DNA of 6,665 bases from Candidatus Bathyarchaeota archaeon RBG_13_52_12 (GCA_001774245.1 MEZF01000086.1:3831-10495), one strand, 5' to 3'. Counted from the stretch's first letter, positions 1-5,180 are shown. The notes: generated by a model from the sequence alone, not told the origin. Program-made: numbers and translations.

Positions 1-115
1 CGTTGAAGCACTTTAGACAAGCCTCACCCTTTCCAGGGATAAATCCAGCAAAGGCTGTGAGCTGCTCGTTGCACCTTACACATCGCTTAATAAACTTCCG
101 AATTTTTCTAGCCAT
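1..115 (-). CDS. Small CxxC (zinc-ribbon-like) protein, 5' end only
   Basis: This is the start of a minus-strand gene that runs off the left edge; 38 residues are visible, beginning MARKIRKFIKRCVRCNEQ. The visible part has a very basic N-terminus followed by two CxxC knuckles (C12/C15 and C33/C36) spaced as in a zinc ribbon, so a small zinc-binding, perhaps nucleic-acid-binding, protein is likely. The ATG at 113-115 is the chosen start. A GTG lies directly before it and another 24 bases upstream, both in frame, so the start is not certain. I see no good SD site; a TATA-like CTTTAATA about 29 bases upstream would fit a leaderless transcript. I do not recognise the family, and the function is unknown. 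Confidence 0.55.
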   Translation of the reverse strand, partial: MARKIRKFIKRCVRCNEQLTAFAGFIPGKGEACLKCFN

Positions 116-429
116 CACAGACCATCGAGAGTCAACCACTATTAAAGATGCGGTGGAGAAATAATATTAAGAAATTAATATCCTACATGTAACTTTTTAT
201 TGAATAGACAATCTCTACAATAAGCTATTCGCAATTCCCATGTAACTCATATTGAGCCTTTATGATTAACGCATGCGTATTGTCCTCTATATCGAATAGT
301 GGGGATATTGCTTTTATCAATCAGGGAGTGAATTAGGAAATCGCTGGCGGCTAGTTATCGAGTCTGCAAGGATCACGTGTAAACAAACCCGTTCGCGTGC
401 TAGAGTCGAAATTAGGTGAAACGAATAGA
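116..429. other. 314-base intergenic region, no gene seen
   Basis: Both strands are broken by frequent stop codons, and I find no tRNA-like arms, SD-preceded ORF or CRISPR-type repeat. It holds candidate TATA elements for the left-edge gene (140-170). It also holds a loose direct repeat, CATGTAACT followed 3-4 bases later by ATTGA, at 186-203 and 239-255, and a 10-base palindrome ACGCATGCGT at 269-278. None of these has a recognisable function. It follows the stop of the minus-strand gene ending at 430, and no obvious T-rich terminator for that gene is visible. Confidence 0.5.
140..147 (-). promoter_or_regulatory. Possible TATA box for the left-edge small CxxC gene
   Basis: On the minus strand this reads CTTTAATA, centred about 29 bases before the ATG at 115. 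That is the spacing expected for a leaderless archaeal transcript. A second AT-rich stretch, TTAATATTAT (170-161), lies further upstream and is an alternative. Assigned by position and composition only. Confidence 0.3.
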
Positions 430-906
430 TTAGAGCTGATCCAACTGATTCACCGGCCACATGTAGACCCCCTTCTCAACCTCCATAGCATACATGTGGG
501 CAATGCGGTAAGGTAAACCCGTACTCATGAGCTCAGCCTCCAGAATCTCATGAGCGATGGTACAAAGAAGCTTCTCCCGTCGCTTAGATGGATCACCCGT
601 GGTCTGCTTAGCAATCACTACCACATCCGGCCCATATTCAAAGGGCACACTCAGCTCCCTTGCTGCATAATAGTTCATACCACCGTATGACCTGTCTCCC
701 CCGATAGCCCTCTCCGTGAAGTCCACTCCATACTTGTTAGGAGGCACACTGAGGTCAAAGCCATGTGGGATCTTTACACTCCCCCGGTTAATTTTGAAGC
801 TGATTGGCTTACCAGTCCTAACATTCGTCACCATAAACTCCATATATGCCTCATTAGCCTCTCCAGCACCATTCCCCATATGACACTTGTCACCATTTGC
901 ATACAT
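430..906 (-). CDS. Uncharacterised 158-residue protein with HExxE-type motif
   Basis: I do not recognise a named family. The C-terminal third carries a striking pattern: H119-E120-I-L-E123-A, then A136-H137-x-x-A140 and E142/E144, in the context TIAHEILEAELM and YRIAHMYAMEVE. This resembles the HExxE helix plus second-helix histidine found in small putative metal-binding or metallopeptidase-like proteins of phages and archaea; that is an analogy and not a demonstrated activity. The N-terminal two thirds look beta-rich, with many G/P/Y residues, no signal peptide and no membrane segment. The start is secure: a strong SD (GAGGAGGAGGT, 924-914) sits 7 bases upstream of the ATG, and an in-frame TAG directly precedes it. 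It diverges from the GIY-YIG-like gene across 85 bases. Confidence 0.75.
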   Translation of the reverse strand: MYANGDKCHMGNGAGEANEAYMEFMVTNVRTGKPISFKINRGSVKIPHGFDLSVPPNKYGVDFTERAIGGDRSYGGMNYYAARELSVPFEYGPDVVVIAKQTTGDPSKRREKLLCTIAHEILEAELMSTGLPYRIAHMYAMEVEKGVYMWPVNQLDQL

Positions 907-913
907 CTAGGTT

Positions 914-924
914 ACCTCCTCCTC
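914..924 (-). promoter_or_regulatory. Strong Shine-Dalgarno site for the 158-residue gene
   Basis: The minus strand reads GAGGAGGAGGT, ending 7 bases before the ATG at 906. It is the strongest SD in the window and, together with the TAG codon abutting the ATG, fixes the start. Confidence 0.8.
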
Positions 925-935
925 TGCACCCTCCC

Positions 936-972
936 CAATATATACACGAATTTAATATTGATAAAATATAAT
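936..972. promoter_or_regulatory. Shared divergent promoter region
   Basis: The 85 bases between the divergent starts (906 and 992) contain a compact AT-rich core. For the leftward gene, the minus strand reads CAATATTAAATT (960-949) and GTATATATTGG (946-936). For the rightward gene, the plus strand reads AATTTAATA (949-957) and AAAATATAATC (963-973). With a start of transcription about 25 bases downstream of the TATA centre, the 949-960 element could serve both directions and leave a short leader containing each SD. Which box is used cannot be decided by eye. Confidence 0.45.
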
Positions 973-991
973 CTTAGCCTCAGGTGTCTAG

Positions 992-1453
992 ATGAACAGC
1001 ATCACCGTAAACTGGCTAGGCCCCTTCTCACTGAATCAAACTACCCCGAGAGAACTCATGAGAAAGATGGGAGTATACGCGGTTCTTCACAGCCCCAGCT
1101 ATATATTCATCGGCAAGGCCAAGCGTGGTAAGGGGATCTTCCGTCAGGCAAAGGTGAACAGGGAAGAGGAATACTGGAGAGGATTGAGGAAACTACAATT
1201 AGTCACAGGTAAAGTGCCAGTCCGCTATAAACTCATCACGGAAGTCTACGACAAATGCGCTCTATACGCGGGAGTCGTGTCCAAGGATGATCTTGAACAC
1301 GTCGATGATCTTGAGAAGCTGCTCATCTACAAGCTCAAGCCTGTATGCAACGATAAATTCATAAAGCATCAGAAATCAAACGAACAGATCCAAGTGGTAA
1401 ATATAGGAAATCCCCCAACAGGACTCGAATCCTTCACCTACTCCTTTGAGTGA
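992..1453 (+). CDS. GIY-YIG-like nuclease-fold protein
   Basis: The 153-residue product shows the landmarks of the GIY-YIG superfamily in order. G27-V28-Y29 stands for GIY, and Y37-IFIG41 stands for YIG with Phe in place of the usual Tyr. R51 follows at a suitable distance, then E108 in DDLEKLLIYKLKPVCN as the metal-binding Glu, with P117 and N120 in the closing motif. The fold call is fairly good. Whether it cuts DNA is open, because YIG is altered and no clear His follows R51. GIY-YIG domains occur in homing endonucleases, restriction enzymes, UvrC and Slx1; here the domain stands alone with no attached DNA-binding region. An AGGTG SD (982-986) sits 5 bases before the ATG, and an in-frame TAG abuts the start. 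An in-frame 18-base repeat next to E108 duplicates DDLE. Confidence 0.7.
   Translation: MNSITVNWLGPFSLNQTTPRELMRKMGVYAVLHSPSYIFIGKAKRGKGIFRQAKVNREEEYWRGLRKLQLVTGKVPVRYKLITEVYDKCALYAGVVSKDDLEHVDDLEKLLIYKLKPVCNDKFIKHQKSNEQIQVVNIGNPPTGLESFTYSFE
1286..1314 (+). repeat. In-frame 11-base direct repeat, 18-base period
   Basis: GATGATCTTGA occurs at 1286-1296 and 1304-1314. The period is 18 bases, so the two copies encode successive six-residue units DDLEHV and DDLEKL. The second unit contains E108, the presumed metal-binding Glu of the GIY-YIG-like protein. Confidence 0.75.
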
Positions 1454-1490
1454 AAAAAAACGAACACGTGTTGTATCGCGAACATAAGGG

Positions 1491-1499
1491 AATTTAATC
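1491..1499 (+). promoter_or_regulatory. Possible TATA box of the three-gene operon
   Basis: AATTTAATC preceded by purine-rich AAGGG resembles an archaeal BRE/TATA pair. It would start transcription near 1518-1522, giving a leader of about 45 bases before the ATG at 1565. A 10-base perfect palindrome AACACGTGTT (1463-1472) lies just upstream and could be an operator. The leader has only a weak GTGG as SD. TTTCATTAACC (1523-1533) is an alternative TATA. Confidence 0.35.
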
Positions 1500-1564
1500 A
1501 ACAGAGATTATTGATGACGCGATTTCATTAACCCCAACAACCTTCTATAACTAAGTGGAAAACC

Positions 1565-2869
1565 ATGGAACGACCCCTCGAATATTCAATCACATGTGAG
1601 ACTAAGGATCCTCAAGGAAAGATCCTGGGTCCTAATGAGGGCAAAGCTCGATTAGATGAACGTACCCTAACCTTTCAACCAACCCTCGGCAAGGGTAAAG
1701 AAATCCCCTATTTTGAGGTGATGGAGATCAAAGATGAGGACTACAAAATCACCCTTAAGCTCGGACTAGGCGAGGAGGTGACGATGACACAGCTGGGCTA
1801 CGAGTACGAGAACTTTCTGAAGAACTTGTATCGGCTCAGAGGCGAATTACTACTCAGATACATGCTCATGAATGAGGGCTGCATAGCGACTAACATCGAC
1901 GCGAATTATCAATATGTTGATCCAAGTGGCCGTCGTCAAAAAGGGGCATGTGAGGCAAGGGTGTACGAATCCGCAGTAGTTGTGTTACCAGAAAAAGCTG
2001 ATCCTATACGGATCCCCCTTTGTTACCTCAGAAGTTCCCTGAGGGAGGAGTACACCTATTCTCTGTCAGCTGATGTCGGCGAAGTGTTGACTCTTTCACA
2101 GATGGGGGAAAAAACCGATTTTTTCGATAGGAGCCTCTCTAAGGCACTCGCGGGCGTCGAGACCCGCTCTCAGGAATTTCTCAGCGCCCTTAGGCTAGGA
2201 GTCGATCCCGCTGTTGTTAGAAGAGCTGCGATGCTTCTAGGGGACGGAAAGGCCGCGTCGGGTGAGGAGATACAGACCATTTCTATTCAACTATGGAAGG
2301 GACTTGAGGAGAAGCTGAGATTGGTTGGAATCGGCGATGAATACGATTACCTGAAGAAGCTATCAAACCCAGGGAAGATAAAGATAGGCATTAAAAGAGG
2401 GCTCATGGGTGACAGAACAGGAGAATACGTCTGGTTCATGGCGCCCATCTATAGTTCTGATCCCAGTCAACCCGGTAACGCCGTCGTGCTCGAGGCAGCA
2501 TCAGACGAGGCCTCAGGAAGGGCAACCTACATCTTTAGGATCATGGATAGACGCGACTATAGGACGGGGGTACCCAAAGCCCAGCTTGAGGATATAGTCG
2601 GATCATTCTTGCATCTAGTTAATCGTTGCCTGATTGAGATCAACTTTCGTCGGGAGCCCATTTACTTAACGGAGGAGAGCCTAATGGAACCCGAATACGA
2701 GAGGTATTTATACGCCGTAAAAAGGTTAGCCGGTCTTCGGATTCTCCGCGATAATTTCATTGGCCGTGTGGCTCATTCTTCGCCGGAAAAGTGGAGATCA
2801 GAGATCTCTTCTCTACTAAAGTTTAACGCCGAAAGTGTGAATAACTCGGAGAAATGGGAGAGACAGTGA
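1565..2869 (+). CDS. Uncharacterised protein with duplicated PH-like domain
   Basis: First gene of a three-gene operon; 434 residues, soluble, no signal peptide or membrane segment. The N-terminal half is an internal duplication with a constant offset of 103 residues and no gap over its best parts: A28-R29 matches A131-R132, and T73/Q76/G78/F84 match T176/Q179/G181/F187 (GEEVTMTQLG against GEVLTLSQMG). Each unit (about 20-100 and 122-205) looks like beta strands ending in one amphipathic helix, the layout of a PH-like domain. Tandem PH domains are known in histone-chaperone subunits such as Rtt106, but that relation is only a suggestion. Residues 210-268 look helical; 270-365 look alpha/beta and 375-425 helical, with no motif I recognise. 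The start is the first possible one; a TAA precedes the only upstream in-frame ATG's product. Function unknown. Confidence 0.8.
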   Translation: MERPLEYSITCETKDPQGKILGPNEGKARLDERTLTFQPTLGKGKEIPYFEVMEIKDEDYKITLKLGLGEEVTMTQLGYEYENFLKNLYRLRGELLLRYMLMNEGCIATNIDANYQYVDPSGRRQKGACEARVYESAVVVLPEKADPIRIPLCYLRSSLREEYTYSLSADVGEVLTLSQMGEKTDFFDRSLSKALAGVETRSQEFLSALRLGVDPAVVRRAAMLLGDGKAASGEEIQTISIQLWKGLEEKLRLVGIGDEYDYLKKLSNPGKIKIGIKRGLMGDRTGEYVWFMAPIYSSDPSQPGNAVVLEAASDEASGRATYIFRIMDRRDYRTGVPKAQLEDIVGSFLHLVNRCLIEINFRREPIYLTEESLMEPEYERYLYAVKRLAGLRILRDNFIGRVAHSSPEKWRSEISSLLKFNAESVNNSEKWERQ

Positions 2870-2875
2870 TCGAGA

Positions 2876-3208
2876 ATGCCCAGCTATAAACATCCATGCA
2901 AGTACTGTGGCAAACTAGTCTCTTCTGACGATAATGTATGCTCTTACTGCGGGCGGGTGAACCCAACCGGCCCCATTAGATGTCCACGATGTAAGAATCC
3001 TATATCGGAGGAACAGAAGTTGTGCAGCTCCTGCGGTCAGTCACTCGAGGTCAGGTGTCCAAGCTGTGGGCAGGTCACTTTCTTCGGGGATTACTGTAAG
3101 TCTTGTGGGAAAAGAATCGTCGTCATATGTCCTAACAAAAAGTGCGCCCAGGAGCAGCCTCCCATAGGTGATAAATGTATAAAGTGTGGAAAACCACTTA
3201 AGGGGTGA
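2876..3208 (+). CDS. Four-zinc-ribbon protein
   Basis: The 110-residue product is almost entirely zinc ribbon. Eight cysteine knuckles pair into four modules: C8/C11 with C22/C25, C36/C39 with C50/C53, C61/C64 with C74/C77, and C85/C90 with C101/C104. The seventh knuckle has four residues between the cysteines (CPNKKC) in place of two. Such double-zinc-ribbon (DZR-type) arrays usually serve as protein- or nucleic-acid-binding scaffolds and carry no catalytic site; the partner here is unknown. It starts 6 bases after the upstream stop. GTGATC (2866-2871), which contains that TGA stop, complements the archaeal 16S 3' end and lies 4 bases before the ATG, so translation is probably coupled. Its end lies 5 bases before the preferred start of the next gene. 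Confidence 0.85.
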   Translation: MPSYKHPCKYCGKLVSSDDNVCSYCGRVNPTGPIRCPRCKNPISEEQKLCSSCGQSLEVRCPSCGQVTFFGDYCKSCGKRIVVICPNKKCAQEQPPIGDKCIKCGKPLKG

Positions 3209-3209
3209 T
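3204..3209 (+). promoter_or_regulatory. SD site overlapping a stop codon, deciding a start
   Basis: GGTGAT contains the TGA stop (3206-3208) of the four-ribbon gene and lies 4 bases before the ATG at 3214. A GTG start at 3205 would lie inside this site with no SD of its own, so 3214 is the better start. Confidence 0.6.
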
Positions 3210-3213
3210 ATAT

Positions 3214-3879
3214 ATGCCGATGCAAGCCTTCACGAGAAATTATGAGGATAACAGCACCGAGGCTGGTTTCCAATTCACCTTCTACTGCGACCTATGCAGT
3301 GATGGGTACAAGACCAAATTCATCGAGTCGCAGAGTAGCAAGAAGGCCGGATTCCTACGAGGCTTAGGTAAAGTGGTTTCACTCGGAGCCGACGTAATTG
3401 GCCGCGGAGGATTTGGAGGACACTTCGAGAGTGGAACCGACATCCTGAGTGAAAGATTCGAGGGGATGTCCCCCGAGTGGCATCAGGAGCACGAAGAGGC
3501 CTTCAAGATCGCCCAGAACGAGGCAAAGGGCCACTTCCAACGTTGCCCCAAGTGTCGCAAGTACGTTTGTGAAACCGATTGGAACGAGCAGGACGGGCTC
3601 TGCGTGGAATGCGCCCCACGTGAAAACGTTGAGGTGACCGCTGCACGTGCCGAGAAGATGGTCACAGACATCAAGAAGAAGGCAGATGCAACAACGGTCT
3701 TCACAGGGGAGATCGAGCGCAGGCAAACCATCTGCCCAGAGTGCGGTAAACCCTCCGGCGGAGGCAAGTTCTGCAATAACTGCGGAGCATCACTTACCCT
3801 AGATAAATGCCCGAAATGTGGTGCTAAAAACACCGCTGGCACAAGGTTCTGCGGAGAGTGCGGAACAAAGCTCACCTAA
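3214..3879 (+). CDS. Zinc-ribbon protein with conserved N-terminal domain
   Basis: Third gene of the operon, 221 residues from the ATG at 3214. That start is preferred because GGTGAT (3204-3209), built around the upstream stop, lies 4 bases before it; a GTG at 3205 and an ATG at 3220 are alternatives. The N-terminal part (NYEDNSTEAGFQFTFYCDLC, with C25/C28) followed by a glycine-rich segment and a knuckle cluster C111/C114, C119, C130/C133 matches from memory a family common in bacteria and archaea that is usually annotated only as zinc-ribbon domain-containing. Two canonical ribbons close the protein: C174/C177 with C187/C190, and C199/C202 with C213/C216. A charged helical linker (about 138-170) joins the halves. 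The glycine-rich stretch at 47-72 is too polar to call a membrane segment with confidence. Molecular function unknown. Confidence 0.8.
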   Translation: MPMQAFTRNYEDNSTEAGFQFTFYCDLCSDGYKTKFIESQSSKKAGFLRGLGKVVSLGADVIGRGGFGGHFESGTDILSERFEGMSPEWHQEHEEAFKIAQNEAKGHFQRCPKCRKYVCETDWNEQDGLCVECAPRENVEVTAARAEKMVTDIKKKADATTVFTGEIERRQTICPECGKPSGGGKFCNNCGASLTLDKCPKCGAKNTAGTRFCGECGTKLT

Positions 3880-3924
3880 CCAACTACTCGCGTAGACACA
3901 CGACCTCGAAAATCGCACACGTTC

Positions 3925-3937
3925 CACATTTTATGTG
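3925..3937. promoter_or_regulatory. Inverted repeat upstream of the winged-helix gene
   Basis: CACAT-ttt-ATGTG is a perfect 13-base dyad located 44 bases before the ATG at 3981 and just upstream of a TATA-like TTCAAATAG (3941-3949). Its position suits an operator, possibly for the winged-helix protein itself. A related CACATTTTGTGG occurs upstream of the membrane gene. Short AT-rich dyads arise by chance, so this stays tentative. Confidence 0.3.
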
Positions 3938-3980
3938 ATATTCAAATAGGTGTAAAACGTAATAGCAAGGCTTTTCTAGG

Positions 3981-4301
3981 ATGACATACCGACTTACTCA
4001 GAACGCTATGAGAGTATCAGCACCTTACCAAGACGAAATATTGAAAATACTGCTCCGATATGGAAGACCAATGTCTCTGAGACAGATTACTCATAGCTGC
4101 GCACTTACGTATCACCAAGTAGCGAGCTGCCTCCTCGCCCTCAAAGCGAAGGGCTACGTAAGGAAAGTCAAAGTCGGAGTCTATGAGGTCACAGAAAACG
4201 CAAAGCTGGAAGAGCTCTCCCCAGAAACTCAAATAAAGATTCTAAAAAAGAAGATTAGTGAACTCGAGAATCTTATTAATACTCTTTTGATGAGAAAATA
4301 A
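3981..4301 (+). CDS. Winged helix-turn-helix DNA-binding protein
   Basis: The 106-residue product fits a small archaeal transcription regulator. Residues 15-72 form a winged helix: helix 1 YQDEILKILLRYG, then SLRQITHSC as helix 2, a turn with TYHQVASCLLALKAKGYV as the recognition helix, and a wing ending in GVYEVTE. Residues 82-104 (from TQIKILKKKISELENLI) form a heptad-like helix that could dimerise the protein as a coiled coil. No ligand-binding domain is attached. The start is the earliest possible, since an in-frame TAG lies 18 bases upstream; AGG directly abuts the ATG, so there is no normally spaced SD. It is transcribed alone and converges on the membrane gene with 19 bases between the stops. 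Targets are unknown; self-regulation and control of the neighbouring membrane gene are guesses from position. Confidence 0.8.
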   Translation: MTYRLTQNAMRVSAPYQDEILKILLRYGRPMSLRQITHSCALTYHQVASCLLALKAKGYVRKVKVGVYEVTENAKLEELSPETQIKILKKKISELENLINTLLMRK

Positions 4302-4346
4302 ACATATGACCTAAACCAGGTCAAGTATTTTGATCCAAGCTTTTTT
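4291..4346. terminator. Facing T-rich stretches of a convergent gene pair
   Basis: On the plus strand a T6 run (4341-4346) lies about 40 bases after the winged-helix stop, inside the end of the opposing gene. On the minus strand TTTATTTT (4303-4292) lies about 18-29 bases after the membrane-gene stop, inside the end of the winged-helix gene. Archaeal termination needs only oligo-T, so each gene's 3' end may carry the other's terminator. No stable hairpin is seen. Confidence 0.35.
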
Positions 4347-5034
4347 CGTACGCGCTCTTAACTAGGAGAGTTCCACAATCTGGGCACACTAGGTAATCTT
4401 TTGGGTGACTTTTTTTGCAACTAGAACAATATTTCATTTCTAATTTCTGTGAGGTAATCTCTCTTTTTGTGCCTTCTTGAGCAAGTTGAATAATCGTTCC
4501 TAAAAACAAGGATAATAACATGGGCCAGCCTATGCGGTCAATATTCCATAATCTAGCTACAGTGCCCCCTGTAGCTATCAGGATGGCTCCGATTCCGGTG
4601 GACAGTAAAATATAGCCAAGTCTATAGAAACGTAAACCAACATACGAAGAGACAAGGAAGGTTACAATGATAGGTATGTAGTTATATTTTGTTTCGAGCA
4701 TCGGAAAACCATATTCCCAGCCTATCAGCGTGCGAGTTGACGTAAGGTCTGAGCTTATTGCAGCTCCTATAAGTCCACTTGTGACTCCAATTGCTGTCTT
4801 TTCGTACACAATGAATACGATTGCCGCTATAAGACCCGATAGGATAGATAAGCCCCCGACTAAAACAAGGTCAGTAAAAAACCCTAGGGCTACGATTATA
4901 CGATTACCAATTATTACACCTACAACGAATCCTGATAATGCTATCATAGCGCTATGAATTTTCCATCCGATAGTGGCGATGGTAAAACCTATTAGAATTA
5001 TGACGGTCCCTGCCAGAAAATTTGGAGATAACAT
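4321..5034 (-). CDS. Multi-pass membrane protein with C-terminal zinc ribbon (TMEM198/DUF4203-like)
   Basis: The 237-residue product has six or seven predicted membrane segments, roughly 8-24, 29-43, 53-77, 80-97, 118-136, 138-157 and 168-185. They are rich in Gly in small-residue patterns (GFVVGVIIG, GLSILSGLIA, GLIGAAIS), which recalls the TMEM198/DUF4203 membrane domain. A soluble tail follows with one zinc ribbon, C203/C206 and C217/C220 (YCSSCKKSH, VCPDCGTLL), presumably cytoplasmic because the tail before it is lysine-rich. The start ATG is the first in frame after a TAA; GGAG (5049-5046) sits 11 bases upstream, somewhat far. The gene is visibly more AT-rich than the BKACE gene next to it, partly because of hydrophobic codons. 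Transport or sensing could be imagined, but no function is shown. Confidence 0.75.
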   Translation of the reverse strand: MLSPNFLAGTVIILIGFTIATIGWKIHSAMIALSGFVVGVIIGNRIIVALGFFTDLVLVGGLSILSGLIAAIVFIVYEKTAIGVTSGLIGAAISSDLTSTRTLIGWEYGFPMLETKYNYIPIIVTFLVSSYVGLRFYRLGYILLSTGIGAILIATGGTVARLWNIDRIGWPMLLSLFLGTIIQLAQEGTKREITSQKLEMKYCSSCKKSHPKDYLVCPDCGTLLVKSAYEKSLDQNT

Positions 5035-5064
5035 TAAAGATATATCTCCACAAAATGTGTGCGT

Positions 5065-5076
5065 ATTTAAATATTG
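5065..5076 (-). promoter_or_regulatory. Probable TATA region of the membrane-protein gene
   Basis: The minus strand reads CAATATTTAAATA, centred about 35 bases before the ATG at 5034. A T8 run followed by AAAC just upstream (about 5077-5088) is a second AT-rich candidate that would leave the GGAG site inside the leader. A CACATTTTGTGG sequence (5059-5048 on the minus strand) lies between the TATA and the start codon, where a bound repressor could block initiation. Confidence 0.4.
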
Positions 5077-5139
5077 TTTAAAAAAAATATCATAACTTTA
5101 CATTACTGAAATCATCACAAAAACGTGCTCTGAAAGATT

Positions 5140-5147
5140 CTATAAAC
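5140..5147 (+). promoter_or_regulatory. Probable TATA box of the BKACE gene
   Basis: CTATAAAC, preceded by purine-rich GAAAG at 5132-5136, lies about 38 bases before the ATG at 5181. Transcription would start near 5166-5170, giving a leader of 11-15 bases that includes the SD. Confidence 0.5.
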
Positions 5148-5161
5148 TGTCAACACAGACT

Positions 5162-5178
5162 CTAATCTAGGAGATTAG
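5162..5178 (+). promoter_or_regulatory. 17-base perfect inverted repeat over the BKACE SD and start region
   Basis: CTAATCT (5162-5168), spacer AGG, AGATTAG (5172-5178) form a perfect dyad. The SD AGGAGAT (5169-5175) is the spacer plus most of the right arm, 5 bases before the ATG. If transcription begins near 5168, as the TATA position suggests, the left arm is not in the mRNA and the dyad would act as a DNA operator at the start site. If it begins upstream, a 7-bp hairpin would hide the SD. Confidence 0.5.
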
Positions 5179-5180
5179 TA

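Noticed and set aside
186..255. CATGTAACT direct repeat as a possible CRISPR or iteron
   Set aside because: There are only two copies, nine bases long, with different spacing in the flanking match and no third unit.
269..278. Palindrome ACGCATGCGT in the intergenic region
   Set aside because: Ten-base palindromes arise by chance, and it is not positioned near a recognisable start of either flanking gene.
904..994. CTAG directly before the ATG in both divergent genes as a shared signal
   Set aside because: Both copies provide an in-frame TAG next to the start, which is interesting, but two four-base matches are too weak to claim a regulatory element.
763..1131. Plus-strand ORF of 122 codons across the divergent promoter
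   Set aside because: It runs antisense through the 158-residue gene, crosses the intergenic region and ends inside the GIY-YIG-like gene in another frame. It has no SD and its product has no domain-like pattern.
1424..1434. TCGAATCC resembling a tRNA T-arm
   Set aside because: It lies inside the GIY-YIG-like coding region, and no acceptor or anticodon stems can be matched around it.
3379..3875. Two overlapping minus-strand ORFs of 115 and 130 codons
   Set aside because: Both are antisense shadows of the zinc-ribbon gene; their products are low in recognisable structure, and the plus-strand gene has clear cysteine knuckles.
3884..3895. CTAC-tcgc-GTAG as a terminator hairpin after the operon
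   Set aside because: The stem is only four base pairs and no T-run follows, so it does not qualify as a terminator.
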